DNA of 64,000 nt from contig NZ_CAAJGM010000066.1 in assembly GCF_900996235.1 (NCBI RefSeq), positions 62,001 to 126,000 on the forward strand, written 5' to 3'. How positions within the stretch are numbered: position 1 is the first letter of the stretch; every line of letters starts with the position of its first letter. The notes under the pieces were generated by a model that saw nothing but the letters and a program-made list of their open reading frames with translations, did not search any database and was not told the origin of the DNA. Made by a program: the position numbers and the translations under genes. This document shows, in pieces, positions 28,172 to 37,013 of this stretch. Origin of the DNA: Paraburkholderia sp. BCC1885. GTDB lineage: Bacteria > Pseudomonadota > Gammaproteobacteria > Burkholderiales > Burkholderiaceae.

Positions 28172-28299
28172 GCTTCACCCCCAGGTAGAGACCGCGATTA
28201 ACCCAAGGACACCCTCGCGAAAGGGCGCCGGCAATGCAACGTCAAACCACTCAGAGTGACCGGCCCGACGACCTCATGTCACCACAACCACCACGCGCC

Positions 28300-29232
28300 T
28301 CAAGCGGCGCTATCGACCTCCGCGCGGGTCGGTATCGACGGCTGCGCACCGGCGCGCGTCACCGAAATCGCCGCCGCGCGTTGGGCGAGGCTGATCGCGC
28401 CATCCAGCGGCTGCCGTGCGGCGAGCTGCGCGGCGAACACGCCAATGAAGGTATCGCCGGCGGCCGTGGTATCCACTGCCCGCACCTGCGGCGCCGGGAA
28501 ATGCGCCCCTTCGCCGTCTTCCAGCAAAAGATAAGCACCTTGCGAGCCGAGCGTGACAATCACGTTGCGCGCGCCGCCGCGTCGCAATTCCGTCGCGGCC
28601 CTTCGCGCGCCGCTTTGCGATTCGACCGGCAGACCCGCGAGGATGGCCGCCTCGACCTCGTTCGGAACGAGGTAATCGACTAACGGCAGCCATTCCGCCG
28701 GCAACGGACCGGTGGCCGGCGCGGGATTAAGCACGGTGATCTTGCCGAGCCGCCGTGCGAGCGCGAGCGTGGCGTGCACCGAATCCCACGGCGTTTCCAG
28801 TTGGCAAACCACCACGTCGCAGGCCTTGATCGCCGCTTCGTGACGCGCCACCGTCTCGGGCGTCAACTCGCCGTTACTGCCCGCCACCACCACAATGGTG
28901 TTCTGCCCGTCGTCCGACACCGTCACCATGGCCACACCCGTGGGCTGCACAGGATCGACCTCGATGCCCGCGCAGTCGATGCCTTCCGCTTCCAGATCCT
29001 TGACCCGCTGCGTGCCGTTGGCATCTTTGCCGACACAACCGATCATCGCCACGCGCGCGCCGATGCGCGCCGCCGCCACCGCCTGATTGCCGCCCTTGCC
29101 GCCCGCGACCTGCGAAAACTCATGTCCACCAATGGTCTCGCCGGGACGTGGCAAATGCGGCGAACGGGCCACCAGATCGGTATTAATGCTGCCCACCACG
29201 AGAACCCGGCCCTGCTTTGTTTCTTTCGACAC
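28300..29232 (-). CDS. rbsK: Ribokinase
   Basis: RbsK phosphorylates ribose to ribose 5-phosphate with ATP in the cytosol. The PfkB family signatures are present: GSINTDLVARSPHLPRPGET with GGKGGNQA near the N-terminus and the catalytic DTTAAGDTFIG near the C-terminus. The start is a GTG at 29232 with a perfect AGGAG upstream, giving 310 residues; the frame continues upstream into the permease gene, which is not its true start. It is part of the rbsB-rbsA-rbsC-rbsK run. Confidence 0.93.
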   Translation of the reverse strand: MSKETKQGRVLVVGSINTDLVARSPHLPRPGETIGGHEFSQVAGGKGGNQAVAAARIGARVAMIGCVGKDANGTQRVKDLEAEGIDCAGIEVDPVQPTGVAMVTVSDDGQNTIVVVAGSNGELTPETVARHEAAIKACDVVVCQLETPWDSVHATLALARRLGKITVLNPAPATGPLPAEWLPLVDYLVPNEVEAAILAGLPVESQSGARRAATELRRGGARNVIVTLGSQGAYLLLEDGEGAHFPAPQVRAVDTTAAGDTFIGVFAAQLAARQPLDGAISLAQRAAAISVTRAGAQPSIPTRAEVDSAA

Positions 29233-29269
29233 TTTTATTCTCCTGCCGACCGTTGATCCAACCATCAGA

Positions 29270-30271
29270 TTAGGCGGCGCGACGCCGGCTCCGATAGGTA
29301 TCCAGCACCACTGCCACGACAATCACGGCGCCCGTAATGATGCGTTTGGTGGGCTCGGTCGCTCCAATCTGTGCAAGCCCCGCGGCCAGTACCGAAATGA
29401 TAAGTACGCCGAAGAACGTGCTGGTGACGGAGCCGCGTCCGCCCATCAGACTCGTTCCGCCAATCACCACGGCCGCGATCACCTGCAATTCGATGCCCGA
29501 GCCCGCGTTCGGGTCCGCCGCTTCGAGCCGCGAAATCTGAAACAGCGCGGCGAGGCCGGAAAGCAGGCCCATCATCGCGAAGACCGCAATCTTGTACGGG
29601 CGCGGATTGACGCCGGCGAGACGCACGGCTTCCTCGTTCGTGCCGATGCCGATCAGATACCGGCCGAACACGGTGCGCGTCAGCACGAGCTGCGCGACGA
29701 TCATCACCGCAATCGCAATCAGGAATGCGGGAGAAATGCCGAAGGCGATGGGATTGGAGAGGAAATCGAATGCATCGCCAATGTAGGCCGTGCGCGAGTT
29801 CGTCAATTGATAGGCAATGCCGCGAGCCGCCTCGAGCACGCCGAGCGACACGATGAACGACGGAATCCGCCAGACCACCGTGATGGCGCCGGTTACGCAG
29901 CCCGTCAGCGTGGCGCCCGCCATGCCGAGCAAGGCGGCAGGCAATGCCGGCCAGTGCCATTGCAAAGCCGCGACACTGGTGAGCGCCGCGCCGAGCGCCA
30001 GCACGGAACCGACCGAGAGGTCGATCCCCGCGATGATCAGCACAAAGGTCATGCCAATCGACATCACAACCAGATCGGGAATCTGATTCGCGATCGTGCT
30101 GAAGGTGTCGTAGGTCAGGAAGTGCGAACTCAGCAGCGAGAACAGCACAATCATGCCGAGGAGCGCACCGAGCAATCCAAGGTAATTCGAGAAGCCCAGC
30201 CGCGTGCCGATTGGCTTGGCGTTTTTGGGCGGTTCATTCTGCACCGTAGGCAGGCTGGTTGGGGCGGTCAT
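29270..30271 (-). CDS. rbsC: Ribose-type ABC transporter permease
   Basis: This is a 333-residue inner-membrane permease of the ribose/xylose ABC family with about nine or ten helices. The DLSVGSVLALGAAL segment and the VNPRPYKIAVFAMMG cytoplasmic loop are typical of RbsC; IGGTSLMGGRGSVTSTFFGV is the conserved region contacting the ATPase. The rbsK GTG lies 37 bases downstream. Confidence 0.92.
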   Translation of the reverse strand: MTAPTSLPTVQNEPPKNAKPIGTRLGFSNYLGLLGALLGMIVLFSLLSSHFLTYDTFSTIANQIPDLVVMSIGMTFVLIIAGIDLSVGSVLALGAALTSVAALQWHWPALPAALLGMAGATLTGCVTGAITVVWRIPSFIVSLGVLEAARGIAYQLTNSRTAYIGDAFDFLSNPIAFGISPAFLIAIAVMIVAQLVLTRTVFGRYLIGIGTNEEAVRLAGVNPRPYKIAVFAMMGLLSGLAALFQISRLEAADPNAGSGIELQVIAAVVIGGTSLMGGRGSVTSTFFGVLIISVLAAGLAQIGATEPTKRIITGAVIVVAVVLDTYRSRRRAA

Positions 30272-30348
30272 GCTTCGTACTCCACTAATTTTGCGTTTGG
30301 GCCTGCTATGGCGTGCGTCGTTCGTGCCCGCATTCGGCCCAGGTCAAC

Positions 30349-31956
30349 CTATTGATGAGGGGCTTCGTCAGGCACGTGTGTGTCGGGTTCGAGCGGCTCG
30401 TGCAGCAGTTCGTCGCGCTGCGTGTAGCCCGCGAACGCCGCGGCAAGCAGCGCGTCCTGTGTCCACGCGCCGCGCTCGAACAGACCCGTCATGCGCCCTG
30501 CCGACATCACCGCAATCCGGTCGCAAATCGACATCAGCTCGCGCAGATCGCTAGACACCACCACCAACGCGCGGCCTTCGCGCGCCAGCGCGCCCATCAG
30601 CGCGTAGATGTCGAACTTGGCGCCGACGTCGATGCCGCGCGTCGGCTCGTCGAACAACAGCACCGTGCAATCGCGCGCGAGCCAGCGGCCGATCACCACC
30701 TTCTGCTGATTGCCACCCGACAATTCCGCCACTGTCTGCGACGGACCCGCACAACGAATATGCATGGCGTCGATCTGCTTGCCCGCCAGCGCCGCTTCGC
30801 GGGCACCGTCCACCACGCCGTTTTTCGACACCGCGCCTAGATGGCCGAGCGAGATATTCGCGGCGATAGGCTGAGTGAGCAACAGGCCTTCGCCCTTGCG
30901 ATCTTCGGTAATCAGGGCGACGCCGTTTTTCACCGCATCCGAGGGCGACGTGATCTTCACCGGCTGCAGCGCGCCGCCGCCGTGGGCGATGGATACCTCG
31001 CCGGCATCCGCACGATCCGCACCGTAGATAAGCCGCATCAACTCCGTGCGGCCCGCGCCGATCAAGCCGCTGATGCCGAAAATCTCGCCGACCCTGACCT
31101 CGAAGGAAACGTCGCGCACCACGGGCTCGCGGGCCATCCCCGCCACCTTCAGCGCCACCGCACCGATGCGCCGCTCGCCGAGATCGATGCGCTCGCCGAT
31201 ATCGCGGCCCACCATCAGCGTGACGAGACGGTCGGCGGACAGATTCGCCATTTCGTCGACGTGTACGAGTCGTCCATCGCGCAACACCGCAGCGCGCCGG
31301 GCGATCCGCTTCAGTTCTTCCAGCCGGTGCGAGATGTACACCAGCGCGACGCCGCGCGCCTTCAGCCGCTCGACCTGCTCGAACAGCAGATCGACCTCGC
31401 GGGCGGTGAGCATTGCGGTGGGCTCGTCGAGAATCAAAACCCGGCAATCGCCGATCAGATTGCGTGCGATCTCCACCATTTGCTGATGCCCGATGCCGAG
31501 CGTGCCGACCAGCGTGTCGGGGTCGATCGCGTCGAGCCCGACCTGCGCCATGGCGTGCCGGGCGTCCTCGCGCAGTTTGGCGCGGTCGATCCAGCCGAAC
31601 CGGCCGCGCTGCGGCAGGCGGTTCAGAAACAGGTTCTCCGCCACGGAGAGGGTCGGCAGCAGGTTCAGTTCCTGCATGACCATGCGCACGCCAAGTGCTT
31701 CGGCATCCTTACGACTGGCGGGCGCATACGCCGCGCCGGCCAGCGTCATCGAACCCGCCGTGGGGGTGACGAGTCCGCCGACGATTTTCGACAAGGTGCT
31801 TTTGCCGGCGCCGTTTTCGCCGGTCAGCGCCAGCACTTCACCGGCGCGCAGATCCAGCGAGATATCGGCAAGCACCGGCTCGGCGTAAGTCTTGCCGATG
31901 CCGTGGACCTGCAACACGGGCGCGGCATCAGCAAGGGATTGAATTGGAGTGGACAT
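30349..31956 (-). CDS. rbsA: Ribose-type ABC transporter ATP-binding protein
   Basis: The 535-residue cytosolic subunit contains two ATPase domains. The first has Walker A GENGAGKST and Walker B RVLILDEPTAM. The second has a degenerate Walker A (GLIGAGRTELM), a signature LSGGNQQK and Walker B VLLFDEPTRG, as usual for RbsA. ATG at 31956 and a GTG at 31959 are both possible starts. The gene sits between the binding-protein gene and the permease gene. Confidence 0.93.
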   Translation of the reverse strand: MSTPIQSLADAAPVLQVHGIGKTYAEPVLADISLDLRAGEVLALTGENGAGKSTLSKIVGGLVTPTAGSMTLAGAAYAPASRKDAEALGVRMVMQELNLLPTLSVAENLFLNRLPQRGRFGWIDRAKLREDARHAMAQVGLDAIDPDTLVGTLGIGHQQMVEIARNLIGDCRVLILDEPTAMLTAREVDLLFEQVERLKARGVALVYISHRLEELKRIARRAAVLRDGRLVHVDEMANLSADRLVTLMVGRDIGERIDLGERRIGAVALKVAGMAREPVVRDVSFEVRVGEIFGISGLIGAGRTELMRLIYGADRADAGEVSIAHGGGALQPVKITSPSDAVKNGVALITEDRKGEGLLLTQPIAANISLGHLGAVSKNGVVDGAREAALAGKQIDAMHIRCAGPSQTVAELSGGNQQKVVIGRWLARDCTVLLFDEPTRGIDVGAKFDIYALMGALAREGRALVVVSSDLRELMSICDRIAVMSAGRMTGLFERGAWTQDALLAAAFAGYTQRDELLHEPLEPDTHVPDEAPHQ

Positions 31957-32037
31957 CACATTGAACAGACTGAACCAACCGGACAGGGAACGGCAAGCGT
32001 GGCTCCTCGAACGAGCGAGCCACGCGTCATGCCGGTG

Positions 32038-33003
32038 TTACTTGGTGACCAGATCGACAGGCGTTTCGACCACGCCCGACAGTTCCGACTGCTTCTTGTG
32101 CTCGGAAAGGGCCTTCAGCGCCGTGTCGATACCGAACACGGCCTGCTTGGCCGCGTACTGATCGGCCGTGGCGAGCACGCGGCCGTCGGCGAGCATCGGT
32201 TTGATCGCGCTGATGTCGTCATAGCCCACCACCTGGATCTTGCCGGCCTTGCCCGCCGCGCGCACGGCCGAGACCGCGCCGATCGCCATGTTGTCGTTGC
32301 CGCACAGCAGCGCCTTGACGTCAGGGTTTGCGTTGAGAATCTGGCTCGCGACCGCGTTGCCCTTGTCGATTTCCCAATCGCCCGATTGCAGCGAAACCAC
32401 CTTCATGCCGCCCGCCGCCATCGACGTCTTGAAGCCGGCGGTCCGCTGCTGCGCGTTGGTCGTGGTCGAGACGCCTTCGATGATCGCGACGTTGTCACCC
32501 GACTTCAGATGCTTGGCGAGGTAATCCCCCACCTTCTGCGCGCCCTTGGCGTTATCCGGGCCGACGAACGGAATGTTCAGGTCTTTTGACTTGAGCACGT
32601 CCGTATCGAGCTTGTTGTCGATATTGACCACGATGATGCCGGCATCCACGGCCTTCTTCAGCACCGGCACCAGCGCCTTGGAATCGGCTGGAGCGATCAC
32701 GAGGGCGTCGACCTTCGAGACGATCATCTGCTCGACAATGCGAATCTGGTTGGCCGTATCCGTTTCGTCCTTGATGCCGTTGGTGATCAGGTCGAACTTG
32801 TCGGGATTCTGCTTTTGATAGTCCTTGGCGCCGGTTTCCATGGTCAGGAAAAACTCGTTTGCCAGCGACTTCATCACGAGCGCGACCTTCGGCTTGTGAG
32901 CAGTCTGGGCAAACGCGGGGGACATGGGCAGCAGCGACGCTGCAAAGAGGGCTGCACCGACGACGATGGCGCGACGCCGCGCCGGCTTGAAAGGGCGATT
33001 CAT
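32038..33003 (-). CDS. rbsB: Ribose-type ABC transporter periplasmic sugar-binding protein
   Basis: The 321-residue protein has a signal peptide with an Arg-rich start (KPARRR), a hydrophobic stretch and AFA before QTA. The mature part is a type I periplasmic binding protein: KVALVMKSLANEFFLTMETG, VVNIDNKLDTDVL and ALLCGNDNMAIGAVSAV are the lobes around the sugar site. It is the first gene of the minus-strand operon and is divergent from a LysR gene. Ribose is the likely ligand, given ribokinase and nucleoside hydrolase downstream. Confidence 0.92.
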   Translation of the reverse strand: MNRPFKPARRRAIVVGAALFAASLLPMSPAFAQTAHKPKVALVMKSLANEFFLTMETGAKDYQKQNPDKFDLITNGIKDETDTANQIRIVEQMIVSKVDALVIAPADSKALVPVLKKAVDAGIIVVNIDNKLDTDVLKSKDLNIPFVGPDNAKGAQKVGDYLAKHLKSGDNVAIIEGVSTTTNAQQRTAGFKTSMAAGGMKVVSLQSGDWEIDKGNAVASQILNANPDVKALLCGNDNMAIGAVSAVRAAGKAGKIQVVGYDDISAIKPMLADGRVLATADQYAAKQAVFGIDTALKALSEHKKQSELSGVVETPVDLVTK

Positions 33004-33212
33004 TGATGTCTCCGTATCGCTCGTTCGGTCTACGTACTGATGTACGGATAGCCGTCGAGTCGTGTGGATGGGTTGGATGCCACGCCTGCCTCCCGCTGCG
33101 GCTGAAACGGCCGGGCCGTCTGCCAGATGCTGGGACAAGTATGACTAAGTCCAATGCTATCCTCGCGATCCCGGTTATGCTATGCCAAATTTCAAAATCG
33201 AGCGTTTCAAAA

Positions 33213-34082
33213 ATGGAACACGTGGACTGGGACGATCTGAGGATTCTGGTGGCGATCGCGCGGGGCGGCACCATGCGCTCCGCCGCGGCGGCCTGCGACC
33301 TGAGCGCACCAACCCTGTCGCGGCGTCTGACCGAACTCGAGCGCAGGCTGGGCGAGCCGCTGATCGACCGGGTGCCGTCGGGATGCACGGTGACGGCATT
33401 TGGCGCCAAGGTGCTGGCCTACGCCGAGCAGATGGAGGATCTTGCGCACCGCATCGAGCGCACCGCGGACGTGACCGGCGGCGGACCGCACGGTACGGTG
33501 CGGATCAATGCCGTGGAATGGCCCTCGTACATTCTGCTGAAGCTGCTGGGCTCGTTCCAGGAGCGGCTGCCTGGGCTCGCCATCGAAGTGCTGACCTCGC
33601 GCCGCCCCTATAGCCTCGCAAGACGCGAAGCGGACATCGCGCTGTGGTCGGAGTGTCCGGACGAGGGCGACCTGTACGTGCGGCGCATCGGCCGAATCCG
33701 CTTCGGGCTGTTCGGCTCGCGCGACTACTATCTGCGACACAAGGCGGCGATTGCGCGCAAGGAATGGGACAAGCTGTCGTTCGTCGGTTACGACGACCGC
33801 CAGCCGGACCACCCGGCCACGCAATGGCTGAAGACGCTGCCGGGCGCGCCGGCGCCTTCGCTGCGCAGCAGCTACGGCATGGGCGTCTTCGACGGCGTGC
33901 TGGGCGGCTCTGGCCTCGGCGTGCTGGCCCAACTGGCGGGCGATACGACGAGCGACCTGGTGTGCGTCGAGCGCCACATCAAGGCGCTCGATCAGGACGT
34001 GTGGATGGTGCTGCATCCCGCCCTGCGCGATAGCGAGCGGATACGGACGGTGGCGAATCTGATTGCCGAGATTTTCCGCTGA
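33213..34082 (+). CDS. LysR-family transcriptional regulator, probable regulator of the ribose/nucleoside operon
   Basis: The 289-residue protein has a LysR HTH (ILVAIARGGTMRSAAAACDL, SAPTLSRRLTELERRLG) and an effector-binding domain. It starts 210 bases from rbsB in the divergent orientation. The ATG at 33213 marks the first conserved residues; the frame is open from 33003 but the extra 70 residues lack family similarity. A LysR regulator in place of the LacI-type RbsR of E. coli is notable; control of the operon is inference. Confidence 0.83.
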   Translation: MEHVDWDDLRILVAIARGGTMRSAAAACDLSAPTLSRRLTELERRLGEPLIDRVPSGCTVTAFGAKVLAYAEQMEDLAHRIERTADVTGGGPHGTVRINAVEWPSYILLKLLGSFQERLPGLAIEVLTSRRPYSLARREADIALWSECPDEGDLYVRRIGRIRFGLFGSRDYYLRHKAAIARKEWDKLSFVGYDDRQPDHPATQWLKTLPGAPAPSLRSSYGMGVFDGVLGGSGLGVLAQLAGDTTSDLVCVERHIKALDQDVWMVLHPALRDSERIRTVANLIAEIFR

Positions 34083-34101
34083 GGGTGGGCGTGTTTCGCG
34101 G

Positions 34102-34506
34102 TTATTGCTGGCGCTGCACGGTGCGGCCGTCGCCGAGATCAACCGTCTGACCGATTTCGAGCGTCTGAATCTGCCGCACCTGTTGTGCCGTGAAGTTGTG
34201 CTCGGGGTCGAGAAACACCTGCAAGGGATAGACAAACGTCCCCGGCTTCCAATACCGCTGGTCGAAAGTGACGCCGAATTTTTTCTCCACTGGCCTCGCT
34301 GCCGGGCCGAGCGTCGCCAGTTTGGCGCGAAACCGGACCACCTCGCCGCGCACCACGTCGCGCTGCGAGGTGACGAACAGCGCCAGTTCGCTCTGCGGAT
34401 TATCCATTCCGGGGCAGTTTTCAGCCGCCGTCACGGCGGCCTCGCCGGCCTGAACGAGCCCTTCCAGCCAGCGTTTCATCTCGGACAGTTCGCTATTTGC
34501 CATCAT
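34102..34506 (-). CDS. Hypothetical protein
   Basis: I do not recognise this 134-residue protein. It begins MMANSELSEMKRWLEGLVQA, followed by a mixed segment with VTFDQRYWKPGTFVYPLQVF near residue 80 and a basic, Gln-rich end. It has no obvious signal peptide or membrane segment. The start was chosen for the AAGGAAG site eight bases before the ATG at 34506; an ATG further up would give a longer but poorly supported protein. The gene is convergent with the LysR gene. Confidence 0.65.
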   Translation of the reverse strand: MMANSELSEMKRWLEGLVQAGEAAVTAAENCPGMDNPQSELALFVTSQRDVVRGEVVRFRAKLATLGPAARPVEKKFGVTFDQRYWKPGTFVYPLQVFLDPEHNFTAQQVRQIQTLEIGQTVDLGDGRTVQRQQ

Positions 34507-34620
34507 CGTCCACACTTCCTTGCGATTCACGAGCCCAATTTGCCAGCCAGGCCTCAGCGTGTCAATGAGCGGGATCACGCAGTCAACTACCCGCGAACCC
34601 GCCCTCGTTAGACGGCTTCG

Positions 34621-36591
34621 TCAGATATTCTCGATCTCCACCGGCTCGATTTTATCCGCCGGCTCGAAGCCAAAAATCTTGCCGTAGAAATACAACTCGG
34701 CTTCCAGCGAATGGGTGATGGTATCCGCGCGTTTAAAGCCATGCCCTTCGCCCTCGTACAGCACATGGGCGACCGGCAGGCCCTTGGCGCGCACCACCTG
34801 ATAGATCGATTCGGCCTGATTCGGCGGCACGACCTTGTCCTCGCTGCCCTGGAACAGGATCATGGCGCTCGACATCTGCTCGACGAAATGGATCGGCGAA
34901 CGCGCCCGGTACAGCGCCTGCTCTTCAGGATACGGACCCACCAGCCGGATCAGATAGCGCGACTCGAACTTGTGCGTGTCTTTTATCAGGGCTTCGAGGT
35001 CGCCCACGCCGTAGTAGCTCGCGCCGGCCTTGAAGAAATCGTGGAAAGCGAGGCCGCACAGCACCAGGTAACCGCCGGCGCTGCCGCCGCGCACCGCGAT
35101 AGCCTCCTTGTTCACGCGCCCTTGCCCGATCAGGTAGCGCGCGGCGTTGATGGCGTCGTTGACGTCGGTGATGCCCCATTGGCCGTCGAGTCGTTGCCGG
35201 TAAGCGCGGCCGTGTCCGCTGCTGCCGCCATAGTCGACGTCGACGACGGCAAAGCCGCGGCTGGTCCAGAACTGGATCGGCCAGCGAAAGCCGGAATGCG
35301 TCGACGAGGTCGGACCGCCGTGTGCAATCACGATCAGCGGCGGCAGCGTGCCCGCCGGCCCCGCGAAGTCCGGATTGGCGGGCGGATAGAAGAATGCGTG
35401 CGCGTGCAGGCCCCCTTCGGTCGGGAAGCGGATCGGCTCCGCAATCGAGACGTAGCGCGCGTCCACTTCGGCGCGGTCCGAATAGCGCAGCACGCGGCAG
35501 TTCTGGGTGGGCAGATCGAGTTCGACGATCGCCTCGCCCGCAGTCGGCGAACTGCCGACGAACACCGCCCGCGCGCCGCTCACCTGCAAATCGCGCAGGG
35601 TGGTGTACGGCGTTGCGATATCCGCGAACGCGCCGCTCGACGGATCGAGCCCGGCCAGATGCGTGATGCCGTCCTGCTCGTAAAGGCAGACGATGCGGCC
35701 GTCCGCCGCGAAGCCGTAGGTCGTCATGCCGAAGATCCATTGCGGCTTGCCGAATTCGGCGTCCATCGGCTGCAGCGGTTCGAGTACGGCGAGGTTGTCG
35801 ACGTCGGCGCCGGCGTGCTGCACGCGGTACAGATTCCACCAGCCGCTGCGATCCGATACGACATACAGATCGCCAGCCGGCGACCAGGCCGGTTGAAACA
35901 GCGACTCGGCGACGCCGCCGGCCACACGGTGCGGCGTGCCGAGCGCGCCGTCGGCCGCGATCTCGGCGATCCACAACTCGGTGCCGTCCCACGGCATGTT
36001 CGGATGATCCCAGGTCAGCCAGGCGAGCCGGGTGCCGTCGGGGCTCATGCTCGGCGACGCATAGAAATCATGGCCGCTTGCGATCACCGTGATGGCGCCC
36101 GTGCCCAGATCGATGCTGACAAGCGTGTTCGCCGGTTCGTGGCTATTTTCGCGGTGATCTTCGCAAACGCCGATCAGACGACCGTGGGCCGGATCGGCGA
36201 GCAGATCGGCAAAGCGCAGGCCTTCGGTTTGCGTCACCGCTTTCGGCTGGCCGGCGGGATCGAGCGTGTACACCTGCTGATCCTTGAAATTGACGAAGAA
36301 CACGCCCGCTGACGTCACCGCCAGCGAGCCGCCGCCGTACTCGTGCACACGCGATGCCGCGTCGAACGGCGCAACGGTCAGTTCTTCGACTTCGCCATCG
36401 GCGCGATACCGGACCACCGCGTGGCGACCCTTTTCCTGGGGGCGTCCCTCGGTCCAGTAGACGCCCTCGCTGCCGATGCGCGGTTGACCGAGCCGCAACG
36501 ATTCACCCACCACCAGTTGGGCGGTGACCGGAGATTTCCAGCTACCAAAAGGGGCGGATTGCGACGAGGAAGCTGAAGGCGTGGAATTCAT
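34621..36591 (-). CDS. S9 family peptidase (prolyl-oligopeptidase-type, acylaminoacyl-peptidase-like)
   Basis: The 656-residue protein has an N-terminal beta-propeller (about residues 20-400, with WD-like strands such as SPDGTRLAWLTWDHPNM) and a C-terminal alpha/beta-hydrolase domain. The catalytic serine is S504 in RGGSAGGYL, the aspartate is in GSEDKVVPP and the histidine is in EGEGHGF. No signal peptide is seen, so it is probably cytosolic and cleaves short peptides, possibly at proline or acylated N-termini. Length fits the S9C group. Confidence 0.9.
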   Translation of the reverse strand: MNSTPSASSSQSAPFGSWKSPVTAQLVVGESLRLGQPRIGSEGVYWTEGRPQEKGRHAVVRYRADGEVEELTVAPFDAASRVHEYGGGSLAVTSAGVFFVNFKDQQVYTLDPAGQPKAVTQTEGLRFADLLADPAHGRLIGVCEDHRENSHEPANTLVSIDLGTGAITVIASGHDFYASPSMSPDGTRLAWLTWDHPNMPWDGTELWIAEIAADGALGTPHRVAGGVAESLFQPAWSPAGDLYVVSDRSGWWNLYRVQHAGADVDNLAVLEPLQPMDAEFGKPQWIFGMTTYGFAADGRIVCLYEQDGITHLAGLDPSSGAFADIATPYTTLRDLQVSGARAVFVGSSPTAGEAIVELDLPTQNCRVLRYSDRAEVDARYVSIAEPIRFPTEGGLHAHAFFYPPANPDFAGPAGTLPPLIVIAHGGPTSSTHSGFRWPIQFWTSRGFAVVDVDYGGSSGHGRAYRQRLDGQWGITDVNDAINAARYLIGQGRVNKEAIAVRGGSAGGYLVLCGLAFHDFFKAGASYYGVGDLEALIKDTHKFESRYLIRLVGPYPEEQALYRARSPIHFVEQMSSAMILFQGSEDKVVPPNQAESIYQVVRAKGLPVAHVLYEGEGHGFKRADTITHSLEAELYFYGKIFGFEPADKIEPVEIENI

Positions 36592-36673
36592 GGGAGAACA
36601 GGAAATGGGGGTGGGGAATTAGCGTATCACGACACGCGTTTTTTCATCGCACAACCCTACCGCGGAAAAGCGC

Positions 36674-36820
36674 ATGACCGAAGCCCTCGCGATGCACTCT
36701 TTAGCCGATCTCGCCGCGCGCACCGCCCAAAAAGCGCCTGCCGCATACGGGCCGCAAGTCGTGAAGTGGCTCGAGCATCGCTCCCCGAAACGCCGCGGCG
36801 AAAGCGGCGGCAGCAACTAA
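36674..36820 (+). CDS. Possible 48-residue ORF of unknown status
   Basis: The frame from ATG 36674 reads MTEALAMHSLADLAARTAQK and ends at a TAA at 36820. Codon use resembles a gene, but I recognise no family and the upstream GGAAA is a weak ribosome site. It precedes the truncated azoreductase by 23 bases and could be part of the same lost operon. Confidence 0.25.
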   Translation: MTEALAMHSLADLAARTAQKAPAAYGPQVVKWLEHRSPKRRGESGGSN

Positions 36821-36843
36821 CCTACTCTTTACGGAGAACCATT

Positions 36844-37010
36844 GTGAAAGTGATGCACGTTGATGCGAGCGCCAAACGCGAGCGCTCCAACTCGCGCGCG
36901 TTGAGCCGCTATTTTCTGGAGTGTCTGCGCGCGGAGGGCGTCGATCCGACGATCGATTATCTCGACGTCATGGTCGATACGCCGCCGCACGTAACTACGC
37001 TGCAAGCAAC
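36844..37010 (+). pseudogene. azoR: FMN-dependent NADH-azoreductase, 5' fragment
   Basis: The frame from GTG 36844, with GGAG seven bases upstream, reads KVMHVDASAKRERSNSRALS, the conserved N-terminus of AzoR-type flavodoxin-fold reductases, and continues to about DYLDVMVDTPPHVT. After about 50 residues the similarity stops and the sequence becomes the antisense of the HPr-EI gene. The remaining roughly 150 residues are missing. The junction lies near 36993-37030 and is also where the HPr-EI gene loses its normal 3' end. Confidence 0.8.
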
Positions 37011-37013
37011 CGC

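Noticed and set aside
30841..36312. Long plus-strand frames opposite the ribose ABC (30841-32589) and S9 peptidase (34711-36312) genes
   Set aside because: They are complements of well-defined genes and show no domain or ribosome-site support.
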